From Roseiarcus sp963833955 (GTDB lineage: Bacteria; Pseudomonadota; Alphaproteobacteria; Rhizobiales; Beijerinckiaceae): a DNA stretch of 64,000 nt. The notes under the pieces are model-generated. The model did not search any database and was not told the origin of the DNA. It saw nothing but the letters and a program-made list of their open reading frames with translations. Positions 28,216-36,907 of this stretch are shown here, one piece after another. Location: positions 1 to 64,000 of the forward strand of contig CAWHZY010000019.1 of NCBI GenBank assembly GCA_963833955.1, read 5' to 3'. Both the position numbers and the translations under genes were made by a program. Within the stretch, counting starts at the first letter, position 1. Each line of letters starts with the position of its first letter.

Positions 28216-29844
28216 TCAATGCCGCCTCAAGAAGGCGGTCAAGAACAGACACGCATAGGCGCCGATGGCGGCGGCGAGAAATCCGTCGATGTAGGAGAGA
28301 ACCGCGGCCTGTTTCGCCACGGCCGACCCAAGCAGGCTCGTCCCTTGCGCGACAGCGAGCGCAGCATCGCTCGAGTGTGTGGCGACGGCGTTGCGATAGG
28401 CAGCCAGCCGATCGGCCGTCTGCCCGCCGAGGCTGTCGACATGCAGGCCGATGAGATTGGAGTGGACCTGCTCGCGCACGCGCACGAAGGTCTGCATGAA
28501 GGCGGTTCCGATCTCGCCGCCGAACAGGCGACTGGTCTGGAGCAGCGTGCCGATCGTCAACACATCGGCGGGGCTCATCGATCGAACCGCGAGAACGACC
28601 ACCGCCGTCAACGCGAACGACTGCCCGACGGCCTGTAAGACCTGAGAGGGAAGAAAGTCGTCGGTGGCCCAATCCTGCGTGAGGCCGGTTCCCATCAGCG
28701 AGGCGATTCCGATCAGGATCGCGCCGAACCCAAGCACCCAACGCGCGTCGACACGCGAGAGAAGCCAGCCGAGAGGAAGGACGATCGCGAATTGGGGTAG
28801 CGCGATCCATATGAGTACGGCGCCGACCTGCAGCTCGCGATAGTTCTGCACCACCTGAAGGTAGGTCGGGATGATGTAGGCGGTCGAGAGAATGATGAAC
28901 CGGAAGCCAGCGAGCAGCAGCAGAAGCGGCACAAGCCCTTCCTTCGCGAGCAGCCGAAGGTTGAGGAACGGCTTTTCGACGTAAAGCTCCCGCACCACGA
29001 AGGCGAGCGTGAGCAATCCGCCCGAAAGCAACAGGCCATTGACGAGGCCGTTGTTGTTCCAGTCGAGCCGGTTGCCCTGGTCAAGGCCGGCGTAAAGAAG
29101 GGCGAAACCGACGCCGGCATAGACGAGCCCAGGCCAGTCGAGGTGGCGCAGCAGCGCCATGTTGATCTTCTCGCGCGGCACTCCGTACCAGATGCAGGCG
29201 AACATGAGCGGCAGCGCCACGCAATTTTGCCATTCGATCCAACGCCATGACCAGTTTTCCGTGTACCAGCCCTCGAGCGAGGCCGAGACGTTCTGCGACA
29301 GCTCGGAGTTCATCGCGTAGACGGCGAGACCATAGACGATCAGGCGCTGCGGCAGACTGCGGACGATGAAGCCGATGGTGAGCGGGATGAACGTTCCGGA
29401 GCCCACGCCGGCGAGAAATTGCGCGGTGAGAAAGGCAGTGAGGTTGGGCGACAACGGTCCGAGCAAGGCCGCGACGAACAGGAGCGCCATTCCGTACAGA
29501 AGGATTCGCCTGACGCTGAAAATGGCGCCCAGATAGGGACAGGCGACGCCGATCATCATCTGGCCAACGCCGAAGCTCGTCGTCATCCACGCGCCTTCGT
29601 CGAACCCGAAGTGCAACCCGCCGCGCAGGTCGGCGAGCCCAAAGGTCGTGATGCGGCTGCCGACGAATGACAGGATGGCGCCCATCAGAACGCCGAGGAT
29701 GCCGATGTAGGGCCTGAGCGAATCGGCGCTGAGCCGCGGCGGAACCCACCCCGCTGTATGGGTAGCGACGCCAGCGGAGGTGATCGGCGCCGGGGGGCGG
29801 ACGTCCGCGCCGGCCGAAGCGAGTGCGGCGGGTACGGCAGTCAT
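28216..29844 (-). CDS. DHA2-family MFS multidrug exporter (EmrB-like)
   Basis: A 542-residue transporter with about 14 transmembrane segments. It starts PYIGILGVLMGAILSFVGSR and contains the central motif LAGVGSGTFIPLTIGF. Late features are RSMSPADVLTIGTLLQTSRL and GEIGTAFMQTFVR, typical for EmrB/DHA2 drug:proton antiporters. The ATG at 29844 overlaps the stop of the HlyD-family gene (ATGA), so translation is coupled. A longer frame from 30069 is antisense to nothing but overlaps the HlyD gene and is not used. The two proteins should form an inner-membrane pump with periplasmic adaptor; no outer-membrane TolC gene is present here. Confidence 0.92.
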   Translation of the reverse strand: MTAVPAALASAGADVRPPAPITSAGVATHTAGWVPPRLSADSLRPYIGILGVLMGAILSFVGSRITTFGLADLRGGLHFGFDEGAWMTTSFGVGQMMIGVACPYLGAIFSVRRILLYGMALLFVAALLGPLSPNLTAFLTAQFLAGVGSGTFIPLTIGFIVRSLPQRLIVYGLAVYAMNSELSQNVSASLEGWYTENWSWRWIEWQNCVALPLMFACIWYGVPREKINMALLRHLDWPGLVYAGVGFALLYAGLDQGNRLDWNNNGLVNGLLLSGGLLTLAFVVRELYVEKPFLNLRLLAKEGLVPLLLLLAGFRFIILSTAYIIPTYLQVVQNYRELQVGAVLIWIALPQFAIVLPLGWLLSRVDARWVLGFGAILIGIASLMGTGLTQDWATDDFLPSQVLQAVGQSFALTAVVVLAVRSMSPADVLTIGTLLQTSRLFGGEIGTAFMQTFVRVREQVHSNLIGLHVDSLGGQTADRLAAYRNAVATHSSDAALAVAQGTSLLGSAVAKQAAVLSYIDGFLAAAIGAYACLFLTAFLRRH

Positions 29845-30998
29845 GGCTTTGACGCCGCGTCGCTCGTCGCCGTTCCGCCGCTTTGCACAGGGCCCGCGCC
29901 GGTATCGACCGTGGCTTCGACCGACATGCCGGGCCTCACCAGCGCTCCAAGCGAAGGGTTGTTGTCGAGCACGATCTTTACGGGCACGCGCTGGACCACC
30001 TTGGTGAAGTTTCCGGTCGCGTTGTCGGGCGGAAGCAGCGCGAAGGTGCTGCCCGTCCCCGGCGACCAAGAGTCCACGTGTCCGGTGAGCTTGAGGTCGG
30101 GAAAGGCGTCGACAGTCACCCGCGCCGGCTGCCCGACCCGGATGTTGGTCATCTGGGTTTCCTTGAAGTTCGCCAGCGTCCAGATGTTCGGCAGCGGGAG
30201 GACCGCGATCACTTGCGTGCCGACATTGACGAATTGTCCGAGCCGCACTTGCCGCTGGCCCACGAGGCCGTCGGCAGGCGACAGAATTCGTGTATAGCGC
30301 AGATTGTCTGAGGCGAGCGCGACCTGCGCCTGCGCCGCGTGGATTTGGGCGCGAAGCTGCTTTTCCTGAATGTCGATCGCCGCCAGCGCCGCCTTCTGCT
30401 GGTCGAGCTGCGCTTCGTTCAGGCGGCGTTGCGCGATGGCTTTCTTCGCATTGTCGTCGGCCTGTTCGACCAGCTGTTGGGTGCCGGCGATTCCGGTCTT
30501 GAACAGGTCGCGCTGGCGCTTGTCCTCGAGCTGGAAGCGCAGCACGTCGGCCTCGGTGGCGTCGATCGTCGCCTCGGCCTCCCGGACAAGCGCCTCTTGG
30601 ATGCTGCGCTGGTTCTCAAGGTTGGCGAGCGTGGCCTCGGCCGCGGCGAGATTGGCTTGCGCCAGGTCAAGTTGGGCCTGGTAGTCGGACGGATCAATGA
30701 CGGCGATCAAATCGCCCTTGCGGATGGTCTGGAAGTCATTGACCGGCATCTCGGTGATGTATCCGGACACGCGCGCGGAGAGCGGCGTCACGTCGCCCGC
30801 GACGAAGGCGTCGTCCGTCGATTCGAAACGCGCGGCGCCCGTCCAGCGGTCCCAGTGTCCGGCGGTGTACCAGATCAGCCAGGCGACGAAGGCAAGGAAA
30901 GCGATGCGGAGGATCGGATAGAGCCAGCGACTGCGCCAGGGTGGGGCCATGGCGGTGGTCTGTGCCGACGCGTTATTCGCTGGCTGCGTTTCTGTCAT
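29841..30998 (-). CDS. HlyD/EmrA-family membrane fusion protein
   Basis: A 385-residue periplasmic adaptor. One membrane span (about residues 26-45) follows a short cytoplasmic start. Next comes the first half of the lipoyl motif (VTPLSARVSGYITEMPVNDFQ), a long coiled-coil hairpin (about 100-230, rich in Ala, Gln and Glu) and the second half (RILSPADGLVGQRQVRLGQ). The beta-barrel region ends with LVRPGMSVEATVDTG. It partners the downstream EmrB-like exporter, with which it shares a 4-bp overlap. No regulator gene is adjacent. Confidence 0.92.
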   Translation of the reverse strand: MTETQPANNASAQTTAMAPPWRSRWLYPILRIAFLAFVAWLIWYTAGHWDRWTGAARFESTDDAFVAGDVTPLSARVSGYITEMPVNDFQTIRKGDLIAVIDPSDYQAQLDLAQANLAAAEATLANLENQRSIQEALVREAEATIDATEADVLRFQLEDKRQRDLFKTGIAGTQQLVEQADDNAKKAIAQRRLNEAQLDQQKAALAAIDIQEKQLRAQIHAAQAQVALASDNLRYTRILSPADGLVGQRQVRLGQFVNVGTQVIAVLPLPNIWTLANFKETQMTNIRVGQPARVTVDAFPDLKLTGHVDSWSPGTGSTFALLPPDNATGNFTKVVQRVPVKIVLDNNPSLGALVRPGMSVEATVDTGAGPVQSGGTATSDAASKP

Positions 30999-31115
30999 CG
31001 CGCCTCCTTGAGTAGCGCAGTATGACAGAATCCCGAAAATGGCGTCCAGACCGACGGATGAGTGGGAGCGCGCGCAGCATCGGCGCGGGAGCTCGGCGCC
31101 TTCCTCGCCGCGAAC

Positions 31116-31391
31116 TTAGCTTCTTAGTCCGGGCGTGACGCCGAGCTTGTCAAGAAGCCCCTGCGGTTCGAAATAGGCGACCCACAGGTCTACGGCTTTG
31201 CCATTCCGGATCGTCCAGAGATCAGGGATCTTGATGGGCCGCCCCACGGCAGGTAGCTGGGAGCAGTCGCGGTGAAAACCCGGGTCGAGATATTGCGCGA
31301 AAGCGGTGAGCCGCCCCTCGACGCCCGCCTGATAAAAGGCGTCCGCCACCGCTTTGTTGCGCTCGGTCTCGGATCGAGCGTTCATTTCCAT
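31116..31391 (-). pseudogene. SnoaL-like (NTF2 fold) protein with internal deletion
   Basis: The N-terminal part (ERNKAVADAFYQAGVEGRLTAFAQYLDPGFH) is a clear SnoaL-like start. Just after FH, a different frame reads TAPSYLPWGGPSR, the expected next strand. The sequence then jumps to IKIPDLWTIRNGKAVDLWVAYFEPQG, the usual C-terminus. About 45 residues of the middle are missing. The remaining 91-codon frame fuses the two ends through nonsense residues (RDCSQLPAVGRP). The ATG at 31391 keeps its AGAGG site. It is a decayed gene. Confidence 0.75.
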
Positions 31392-31589
31392 CGGCGTCCT
31401 CTCAGAGCAAATCGCATTTGGTCGAACCGAGGTCGTCATCTACCCTGCGTAGGCGGCGAAGCAATCCACGCGCGGCAGGGCGCGCCCGTTCTCCTGGTTT
31501 GCTTCCCCGCGGACTTGATCCCGGGGGTCGCAATGACGGGTCTCAGTCAGGTCGTGTAGGATGCGTGAGAAACCAGAGGGAAAACCCCG

Positions 31590-33227
31590 ATGACCCGACG
31601 TGCGCGCGACGTTCTCATCGACATCCTGCGCGATGAGGGCATAACCCACGTCTTTGGCAATCCCGGCTCGACCGAGATGCCGCTCATGGACGCGCTCGTC
31701 GACGCGCCGGACATTCGCTACGTGCTCGGGCTTCAGGAGGCGACCGCGGTCGGCATGGCCGACGGCTGGGCGCTCGCCACGGGCCGGACCGCCTTCGTCA
31801 ATCTGCACGCCATGGGTGGTCTCGGCAACGCGATGGGCGTGCTGGTCGCCTCCAAGGCGAGCGAGACGCCGCTCGTGGTCACCGCGGGCCAACAGGACAC
31901 AAGGCATCTGATGACCGAACCGTGGCTCTCGGGCGACCTTGTCGCGCTCGCCGCGCCCGTGACCAAATGGGCGAAGGAGCTCAGGCGAGCCGACGACATC
32001 GGGCCGGCGCTCCGCCGCGCCTTCGGTCTCGCGCGCACGCCGCCCTGCGGGCCGGTGTTTCTGTCGCTGCCGATGGATATTCTGGATCAGGAAGCGCATG
32101 GCCCGATCCCACCCGCGTCTTCGCCGCCGCGGCTCGGACCTTCTCCTGACGCGGCAGGCTTGGCCGCCAAACTCGCCGTCCTCGATCCGGAGCGGGTCGT
32201 CGTGCTGCTCGGCGACGACCTGCCGGCCGCGGCGAGCGCGGGGCTCGTGGCGTTCGCGGAGGCTGGCGGCTTTCCTGTATGGGGAACGCAGCTTACGTCG
32301 CGAGCCGCCTTTCCCTCTGCCCATCCTTGTTGGGCGGGCGTGCTGAAGCCCGATTTCGCCGACATGCGGGCTCACCTCCAGTCGGCGCAAGCGATCGTGC
32401 TGGTCGGCGGGCGCGCATTCGTCGCCTATCCCTATCGCGAAGCCGAGCCGGTGCCCGAGGGTGTCGCCGTCATGCATATCGCCGACAATCCGGAGGCGTT
32501 CGGACGTGAACACGCCGCCGAGATTGCTCTCCTCGGCGACATCGGTCAGACCCTTGCGGCGGTCGCGGGGCGCCTTGAAGAACTCATCGACAAGAACAAG
32601 GTCTCGGCCCGGCTCGCTGAGCGAGGCGCACGACGGCGCGAGGCCAGGGAAGCGACTCGCAAGGACATTCTGGCGGAAAGCGCGAGCGGGGCGCTCAGCG
32701 CGGACGCAGCGGTGCTCGCCGCGCTCGACGCGCTGCCTGAGGGCGCGATCATCGCCAACAATTCCGCCGCCACCTTCGGCCGGGTTCAGGATCTTCTGAC
32801 GACCGAGCCAGGCCGCTACTTCTTTGCTCGCGGCGGCGTGCTCGGCTGCAGCATGCCGGCGGCGGTCGGCGCGTCGCTTGCGACAAAAGGCTGGGTCGTC
32901 GCGTTCGTCGGCGATGGCGGGGCGATGTATTCGCCGCAGGCTTTGTGGAGCGCAGCCCATTATGGCGCGCGAGTTATCTTCGTCGTCTTCAACAATCGCC
33001 GCTACGGCGTCTTGCAGAACGTCGCCAGGTCGCTCGGCTATTCCAACGCGAAGGCCGGTCGGTTCGTCGGCATGGACGTGGTGGATCCGGCGATCGACTT
33101 CCAGGCGCTGGCGGCGTCGATGGGCGTGCCGGCGGAGCGCGCTAACGATCGCGACGCGATCGGCGCTTCGATCGATCGCGCGCTCAAGCGCGAGGGCCCG
33201 TCGCTGATCGAGATCCCGATCCGCTGA
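31590..33227 (+). CDS. Thiamine-diphosphate enzyme, benzoylformate decarboxylase-like
   Basis: A 545-residue ThDP-dependent enzyme. The N-terminal domain has HVFGNPGSTEMPLMDAL and the cofactor Glu in YVLGLQEATAVGMADG. A central domain follows, and the C-terminal ThDP domain has the GDG(X)nNN magnesium motif (FVGDGGAMYSPQAL through VFNNRRYGVL). The pattern best matches benzoylformate decarboxylase (MdlC), which converts phenylglyoxylate to benzaldehyde, but related oxalyl-CoA or acetolactate-type activities cannot be excluded without active-site comparison. AGAGGGAA precedes the ATG. No aromatic-pathway genes adjoin. The reading frame is intact. Confidence 0.88.
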   Translation: MTRRARDVLIDILRDEGITHVFGNPGSTEMPLMDALVDAPDIRYVLGLQEATAVGMADGWALATGRTAFVNLHAMGGLGNAMGVLVASKASETPLVVTAGQQDTRHLMTEPWLSGDLVALAAPVTKWAKELRRADDIGPALRRAFGLARTPPCGPVFLSLPMDILDQEAHGPIPPASSPPRLGPSPDAAGLAAKLAVLDPERVVVLLGDDLPAAASAGLVAFAEAGGFPVWGTQLTSRAAFPSAHPCWAGVLKPDFADMRAHLQSAQAIVLVGGRAFVAYPYREAEPVPEGVAVMHIADNPEAFGREHAAEIALLGDIGQTLAAVAGRLEELIDKNKVSARLAERGARRREAREATRKDILAESASGALSADAAVLAALDALPEGAIIANNSAATFGRVQDLLTTEPGRYFFARGGVLGCSMPAAVGASLATKGWVVAFVGDGGAMYSPQALWSAAHYGARVIFVVFNNRRYGVLQNVARSLGYSNAKAGRFVGMDVVDPAIDFQALAASMGVPAERANDRDAIGASIDRALKREGPSLIEIPIR

Positions 33228-33333
33228 GGCCGCTGCGAGCGGCGCACGCCCGACGACCCTTAGGTAGAGTTACCCATAGACTGCAACTTACCTGGCGTAC
33301 AATGTTCAGCCGCATTGCATGTCGATAACGCGC

Positions 33334-33356
33334 AAATTCGGCTCCGAATTTATAAT
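33334..33356 (+). promoter_or_regulatory. Palindromic operator overlapping a TATAAT box
   Basis: AAATTCGG-CT-CCGAATTT (33334-33351) is a perfect 8-bp palindrome around two bases, and its last T is the first base of TATAAT (33351-33356). This looks like a repressor-controlled promoter, although no good -35 hexamer is seen. It points to a short transcript ending at the hairpin at 33380. Confidence 0.45.
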
Positions 33357-33379
33357 GTGTTTTCCTATCTTGATTGACG

Positions 33380-33417
33380 TTCGCCCGGCGAGACAAATCC
33401 CTCGCCGGGCGAAATTT
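33380..33417 (+). terminator. Strong 13-bp stem intrinsic terminator
   Basis: TTCGCCCGGCGAG (33380-33392) and CTCGCCGGGCGAA (33401-33413) are exact complements around the loop ACAAATCC, followed by ATTTT. It lies about 150 bp past the thiamine-enzyme stop codon, and may end either that transcript or a short RNA starting at the TATAAT box. Confidence 0.75.
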
Positions 33418-33526
33418 TGACTTCGCCGCCGAAGGAATAAAGGCGCTTGCCTCGCGCAATCCGATCGGGATCCGCTTCCGCTCAAAAAAGCGGCGCATGC
33501 TCAGGTCGCTGGAACCGCCGCATGGC

Positions 33527-34144
33527 CTAATGCAGGTCGCGGGTATAGACGAATCTCGGCATGTTCCAGCCGTAGCGGATCGCAAGCAGGCGCAGCGCCA
33601 GGCCCGCCGCCATCGCGACGATCATTACTGGATCATGCGGCAGGCCGGCGCGTAGGCCGCCGACATAAAGGGCGCCCGCGACCACCGAGACGCTGGCGTA
33701 AAGCTCGCTGCGAAAGAGCAGCGGGACATCGTTGCAGAGCACGTCGCGCAGCACCCCGCCGACGCAGCCGGTGATCATGCCCGACATGATGACAATCAGA
33801 AACGGCAGGTCGAGATCGAGCGCGACGTTGCAGCCGATCACGGTGAACAGGGCAAGGCCGATCGCGTCGAGAACGAGAAAAACGTGGCGCAGCCGATGCA
33901 CGACGCGCGCGATCGCGATCGTGAACAGCGCCGCGGCGGCAGTCACCAGAAGATAGTACGGATGCGCCACCCAGGACAGCGGATAGTGCCCGAGCAGGAT
34001 GTCGCGCATCGAGCCGCCGCCAAGCGCCGTCACGCTGCCGAGCAGACAGACGCCGACCCAATCCATGGATCGGCGTCCGGCAGCGAGCGCCGCCGTCATG
34101 GCCTCGACAACGATGGCGACAATGTACAGCGCGTGAAGCAACAT
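33527..34144 (-). CDS. TRIC/UPF0126 family membrane protein
   Basis: A 205-residue protein with about seven transmembrane helices in two repeats of the UPF0126 (TRIC, trimeric intracellular cation channel) fold. The paired signature motifs GVCLLGSVTALGGGSMRDIL and GMITGCVGGVLRDVLCNDVP give the Gly-rich kinked helices and basic residues lining the pore. Bacterial members are potassium-type cation channels, and some have been linked to glycine uptake. It lies downstream of, and in the same direction as, the Rieske oxygenase gene, with 120 bp between. Confidence 0.9.
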   Translation of the reverse strand: MLLHALYIVAIVVEAMTAALAAGRRSMDWVGVCLLGSVTALGGGSMRDILLGHYPLSWVAHPYYLLVTAAAALFTIAIARVVHRLRHVFLVLDAIGLALFTVIGCNVALDLDLPFLIVIMSGMITGCVGGVLRDVLCNDVPLLFRSELYASVSVVAGALYVGGLRAGLPHDPVMIVAMAAGLALRLLAIRYGWNMPRFVYTRDLH

Positions 34145-34264
34145 TTATGCATGCGCTCCCGCGCGAAGAGGCGCATCCGGGCTCAGGACCGGCGCGGCCG
34201 TGCGACCCTTATCACCGCCGACGCCGTTGTCGGCGAACGCCTTTCCGCGCCGCGAAAGCGATCA

Positions 34265-35509
34265 TCACGAAGCAAGGCTCAAAGGCGCGCCTTGTTCACC
34301 CGCGAGTCTCGGTTCAATCGTGCGGACGTACCAGTCAACGAACTGGACGACGCCGCCCTCGTGAACCGTTGAGTACGGACCGGGCTCATAAGCGGGGGAA
34401 CGGAGCCCGCGCGCGTTCTCCTCGACGATCCGGCGATCCTGATTGTTGGTCTCCGTCCAGACGTGGGTGAGCTCCCCGAGGTCATAGTCCTCGCCCTCGA
34501 CCGCATCTTTGTGGACAAGCCATTTCGTCGTGACGGCCGTCTCGTCGGCGCTGATGGGCAGCACGCGGAAAGTCACGGCGTGGTCGATCAGCACGTGGTT
34601 CCAGATCGTCGGATAGTGATAGAGCATGAGCGAGCCGATGCGCTCGGCCGTGACCTCATCCGACAGGTTTCTCCGCACCGCGCGCTTGCCCGTCAGCGTA
34701 TAGCTCTCGACATCGGGCAGGAGCGGCGTTCTCGTCGCGCGGAACTGGCCCGCGGGGTCGATGCGGAAGCGGGCGGGAAGGCCGGTCGCTTCCAGCCGCG
34801 CCCAGTGCTCCAGCATCTCGGGGTCTTTTTCGGCGCTCTGGATCCCGGTCGCGCTCGGCGCTTCCGGGAAGGTCTTGCACAGCTCCGGATGGTTCGCCTG
34901 GCAGTGGTAGCACTCGCGATTGTTCTCCCAGACGAGCTTCCAGTTGCCTCGCTCGACGATCGTGCTCTCATGGACGACCTTCGCCTCGGCAAGGCGGTGC
35001 GGCGCGAAATAAGGCTCCATCATTTTGCGGAAGGACATGAAATCGGGCGGCGTCTCGGCAAGGCAGACGAACAGGTATCCGGCCACGCTCTCGCAGGCGA
35101 CCGTTTTGAGCCCATAGGCCGACTTGTCGAACCCCTCGGCGACCTGGCGAGCGAACAGGAGGCGCCCGTCAAGATCGTAGCTCCATTGGTGATAGGGGCA
35201 GACGAGCCGGACGGCCGCGCCCTTCTCGGCCGCGCAGATCCGGCTGCCGCGATGCCGGCAGGTGTTGTGAAACGCGCGGATCGCGCCCTTGAGATCGCGG
35301 ACCAGGATCACCGAATAATCGCCGATCTGGACGGTCATGAAGGAGCCGGGCGTGAGTTCGCAATCGTGCCCGACGAACAGCCAGTCCCGGTACCAGATCA
35401 TTTCCATGTCGAGGCGGAAGTAGTCCGGGTCGATGTAGAAGGGCTGCGGCAGGGTGAAGCCTTCGCGGCGGCCCCTTAGCCGTCCCAGCATGTCGTCGCG
35501 CACGTTCAT
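34265..35509 (-). CDS. Rieske ring-hydroxylating-type oxygenase alpha subunit, glycine-betaine monooxygenase-like
   Basis: A 414-residue oxygenase component. The Rieske cluster ligands are CRHRGSRI and CPYHQWSYDLDG. The mononuclear iron site is in ENNRECYHCQANHPELC, with two histidines. That last motif, followed by KTFPEAPSATG, is characteristic of the GbcA group that demethylates glycine betaine to dimethylglycine plus formaldehyde. A partner reductase (GbcB) is needed and is not in the window. The neighbouring TRIC channel and OsmC gene give no clear pathway. Other quaternary-amine substrates such as stachydrine or carnitine are possible. Confidence 0.85.
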   Translation of the reverse strand: MNVRDDMLGRLRGRREGFTLPQPFYIDPDYFRLDMEMIWYRDWLFVGHDCELTPGSFMTVQIGDYSVILVRDLKGAIRAFHNTCRHRGSRICAAEKGAAVRLVCPYHQWSYDLDGRLLFARQVAEGFDKSAYGLKTVACESVAGYLFVCLAETPPDFMSFRKMMEPYFAPHRLAEAKVVHESTIVERGNWKLVWENNRECYHCQANHPELCKTFPEAPSATGIQSAEKDPEMLEHWARLEATGLPARFRIDPAGQFRATRTPLLPDVESYTLTGKRAVRRNLSDEVTAERIGSLMLYHYPTIWNHVLIDHAVTFRVLPISADETAVTTKWLVHKDAVEGEDYDLGELTHVWTETNNQDRRIVEENARGLRSPAYEPGPYSTVHEGGVVQFVDWYVRTIEPRLAGEQGAPLSLAS

Positions 35510-35705
35510 GGATTTCCGTCCTCGACCGGGAGGGATCGCGCGCGGCGGGTGATGCCAAACGCCGGCGCGTTTGGCTAACCATCAAACCGAGCGCCGCCAT
35601 GCGTCAAGGACGTTCGTCATGCTGGGCGCCAACAATCCGGAGCTTGCCGCATCGAATTTCTAGTCGCGTTTGCCTGGACAAACGAGAGCCATTCTCGATG
35701 AGGGC

Positions 35706-36216
35706 CTACGCTCGAACGAGCTTCGCCTCGGTTGTCGGCGAATGCCTCAACGACTGCAGCACCACGCAATAGCGCTCGGTCAGCTTCAGAAAGCGTATCG
35801 AGCTGGTCCTGCGGCGCGTCGGTGTCGAGTTCGAACTTGAGCCGAATGTCGGTGAACCCGACCGGCGCCTGCTTGTCGACGCCAAGCGTGCCGCGAAAGT
35901 CGAGATCGCCTTCCGCCGCCACTTTGCCCGAGCGCAGTGTGATCCCCAGCGAGGTCGCGACCGCCTTCAGCGTCACGCCGGCGCAAGCGACCAGCGCCTC
36001 GAGCAGCATGTCGCCCGAGCAGAGCTCGGCGCCGCTTCCCCCGGTCGCCGGATGAAGCCCGGCGACGGCGAGCGCTCGTCCCGTCTCGACCTTGCAGGCA
36101 ATGCCTTCGGAATCGAGCGCGCCATGGGCCTTGAGCGTGACCAGCCCAGCCTTGGCGTCGCCGCGGTAGCGTTCCTTGAGCGGCGCCTGGATGGCGCGCA
36201 GTTCGTCGCCGTTCAT
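35706..36216 (-). pseudogene. OsmC-family protein, frameshifted near the C-terminus
   Basis: Residues 1-142 form a normal OsmC/Ohr-like protein, including GGSGAELCSGDMLLEALVACAG with the reactive Cys pair positions and the strand FTDIRLKFELDTDAP. After LDTLS the frame changes. One extra base near 35792 hides the true ending KLTERYCVVLQSLRHSPTTE, then AKLVRA and a stop at 35706. The uncorrected frame runs on to 35617 with unrelated residues. The second conserved Cys (RYCVVLQ) needed for peroxide reduction lies beyond the shift, so the product made without correction would be inactive. Confidence 0.85.
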
Positions 36217-36260
36217 TGTGCTTCGTCTCCTCTCAAATCCGTGAAAGCCTGAAGTTCGTC

Positions 36261-36395
36261 GTCATCGCGAGGAGGCCCGAAGGGCGACGCGGCGATCCAG
36301 AGATGAAGCGCCGCGCTCTACGATCTCTGGACGGCTTCGGCATAGCCCGTCCGCAAGGACGGGCGTCCTCCGACGCCCTCACGCCTCGCAATGAC
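36261..36395. repeat. Dispersed palindromic repeat (GTCATCGCGAG type), copy 3
   Basis: The element begins GTCATCGCGAGGAGGCCC and ends CTCGCAATGAC, with the internal unit GGACGGGCGTCC. It is the same family as 3128-3216. It separates the OsmC and DUF2218 genes and holds no coding sequence. Confidence 0.8.
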
Positions 36396-36407
36396 GATCC
36401 GCTGTCT

Positions 36408-36704
36408 TCAAATCACCTCCGGTTCCGACCACTCGAACTTTAGCGGCGCTTCGCGGAACGCGAACCGATCAAGGTGCGAGGCCACCACGCCTTTCATGCG
36501 CTCGACCGTCTCTTTCCCCTGAGCATCGATCGTGACCGACAGGTCATCGGGCCGCGCGTCCATGACGACGACCGCGTCAGGAAACCTGACCACGCCCTTC
36601 TCATCGGAGAGGTCGACTTCCAGCTTGTGGCTCCAATGTTTGCAAAGCTGCTGCATATATTTTGAGCCGTTGACGGTTGGGACGCTGGCGCTAACGATCG
36701 GCAT
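36408..36704 (-). CDS. DUF2218-family small protein
   Basis: A 98-residue protein of the DUF2218 family: MPIVSASVPTVNGSKYMQQL with KHWSHKLEVDL, then DDLSVTIDAQGKETVERMKG and the C-terminal HLDRFAFREAPLKFEW. Its function is unknown; members are often next to siderophore or metal genes, but nothing of that kind is seen here. The ribosome-binding site is weak (AAAGACG). It is divergent from coaD. Confidence 0.75.
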   Translation of the reverse strand: MPIVSASVPTVNGSKYMQQLCKHWSHKLEVDLSDEKGVVRFPDAVVVMDARPDDLSVTIDAQGKETVERMKGVVASHLDRFAFREAPLKFEWSEPEVI

Positions 36705-36907
36705 GCTGGTGACGTCTTTCGGCGTTCGGTGCTGTTGGACGCAAGCTGTAATCGCAGGATGGGGCCGCACCGCTGACAATCAAGCGGCGGGTCATGCCGA
36801 CTGCGATTTAGCTCGAAACCCGCGTCCGACTCAATGCGGCGACCTCGCGCGTATGGGCGACGCAGGTCCGCTTGCCGCCACCCTTCGCCCAAGCTAACGC
36901 TTGCGCG

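Noticed and set aside
31440..32960. 506-codon minus-strand frame opposite the thiamine enzyme
   Set aside because: Antisense shadow of a well-supported gene with no domain of its own.
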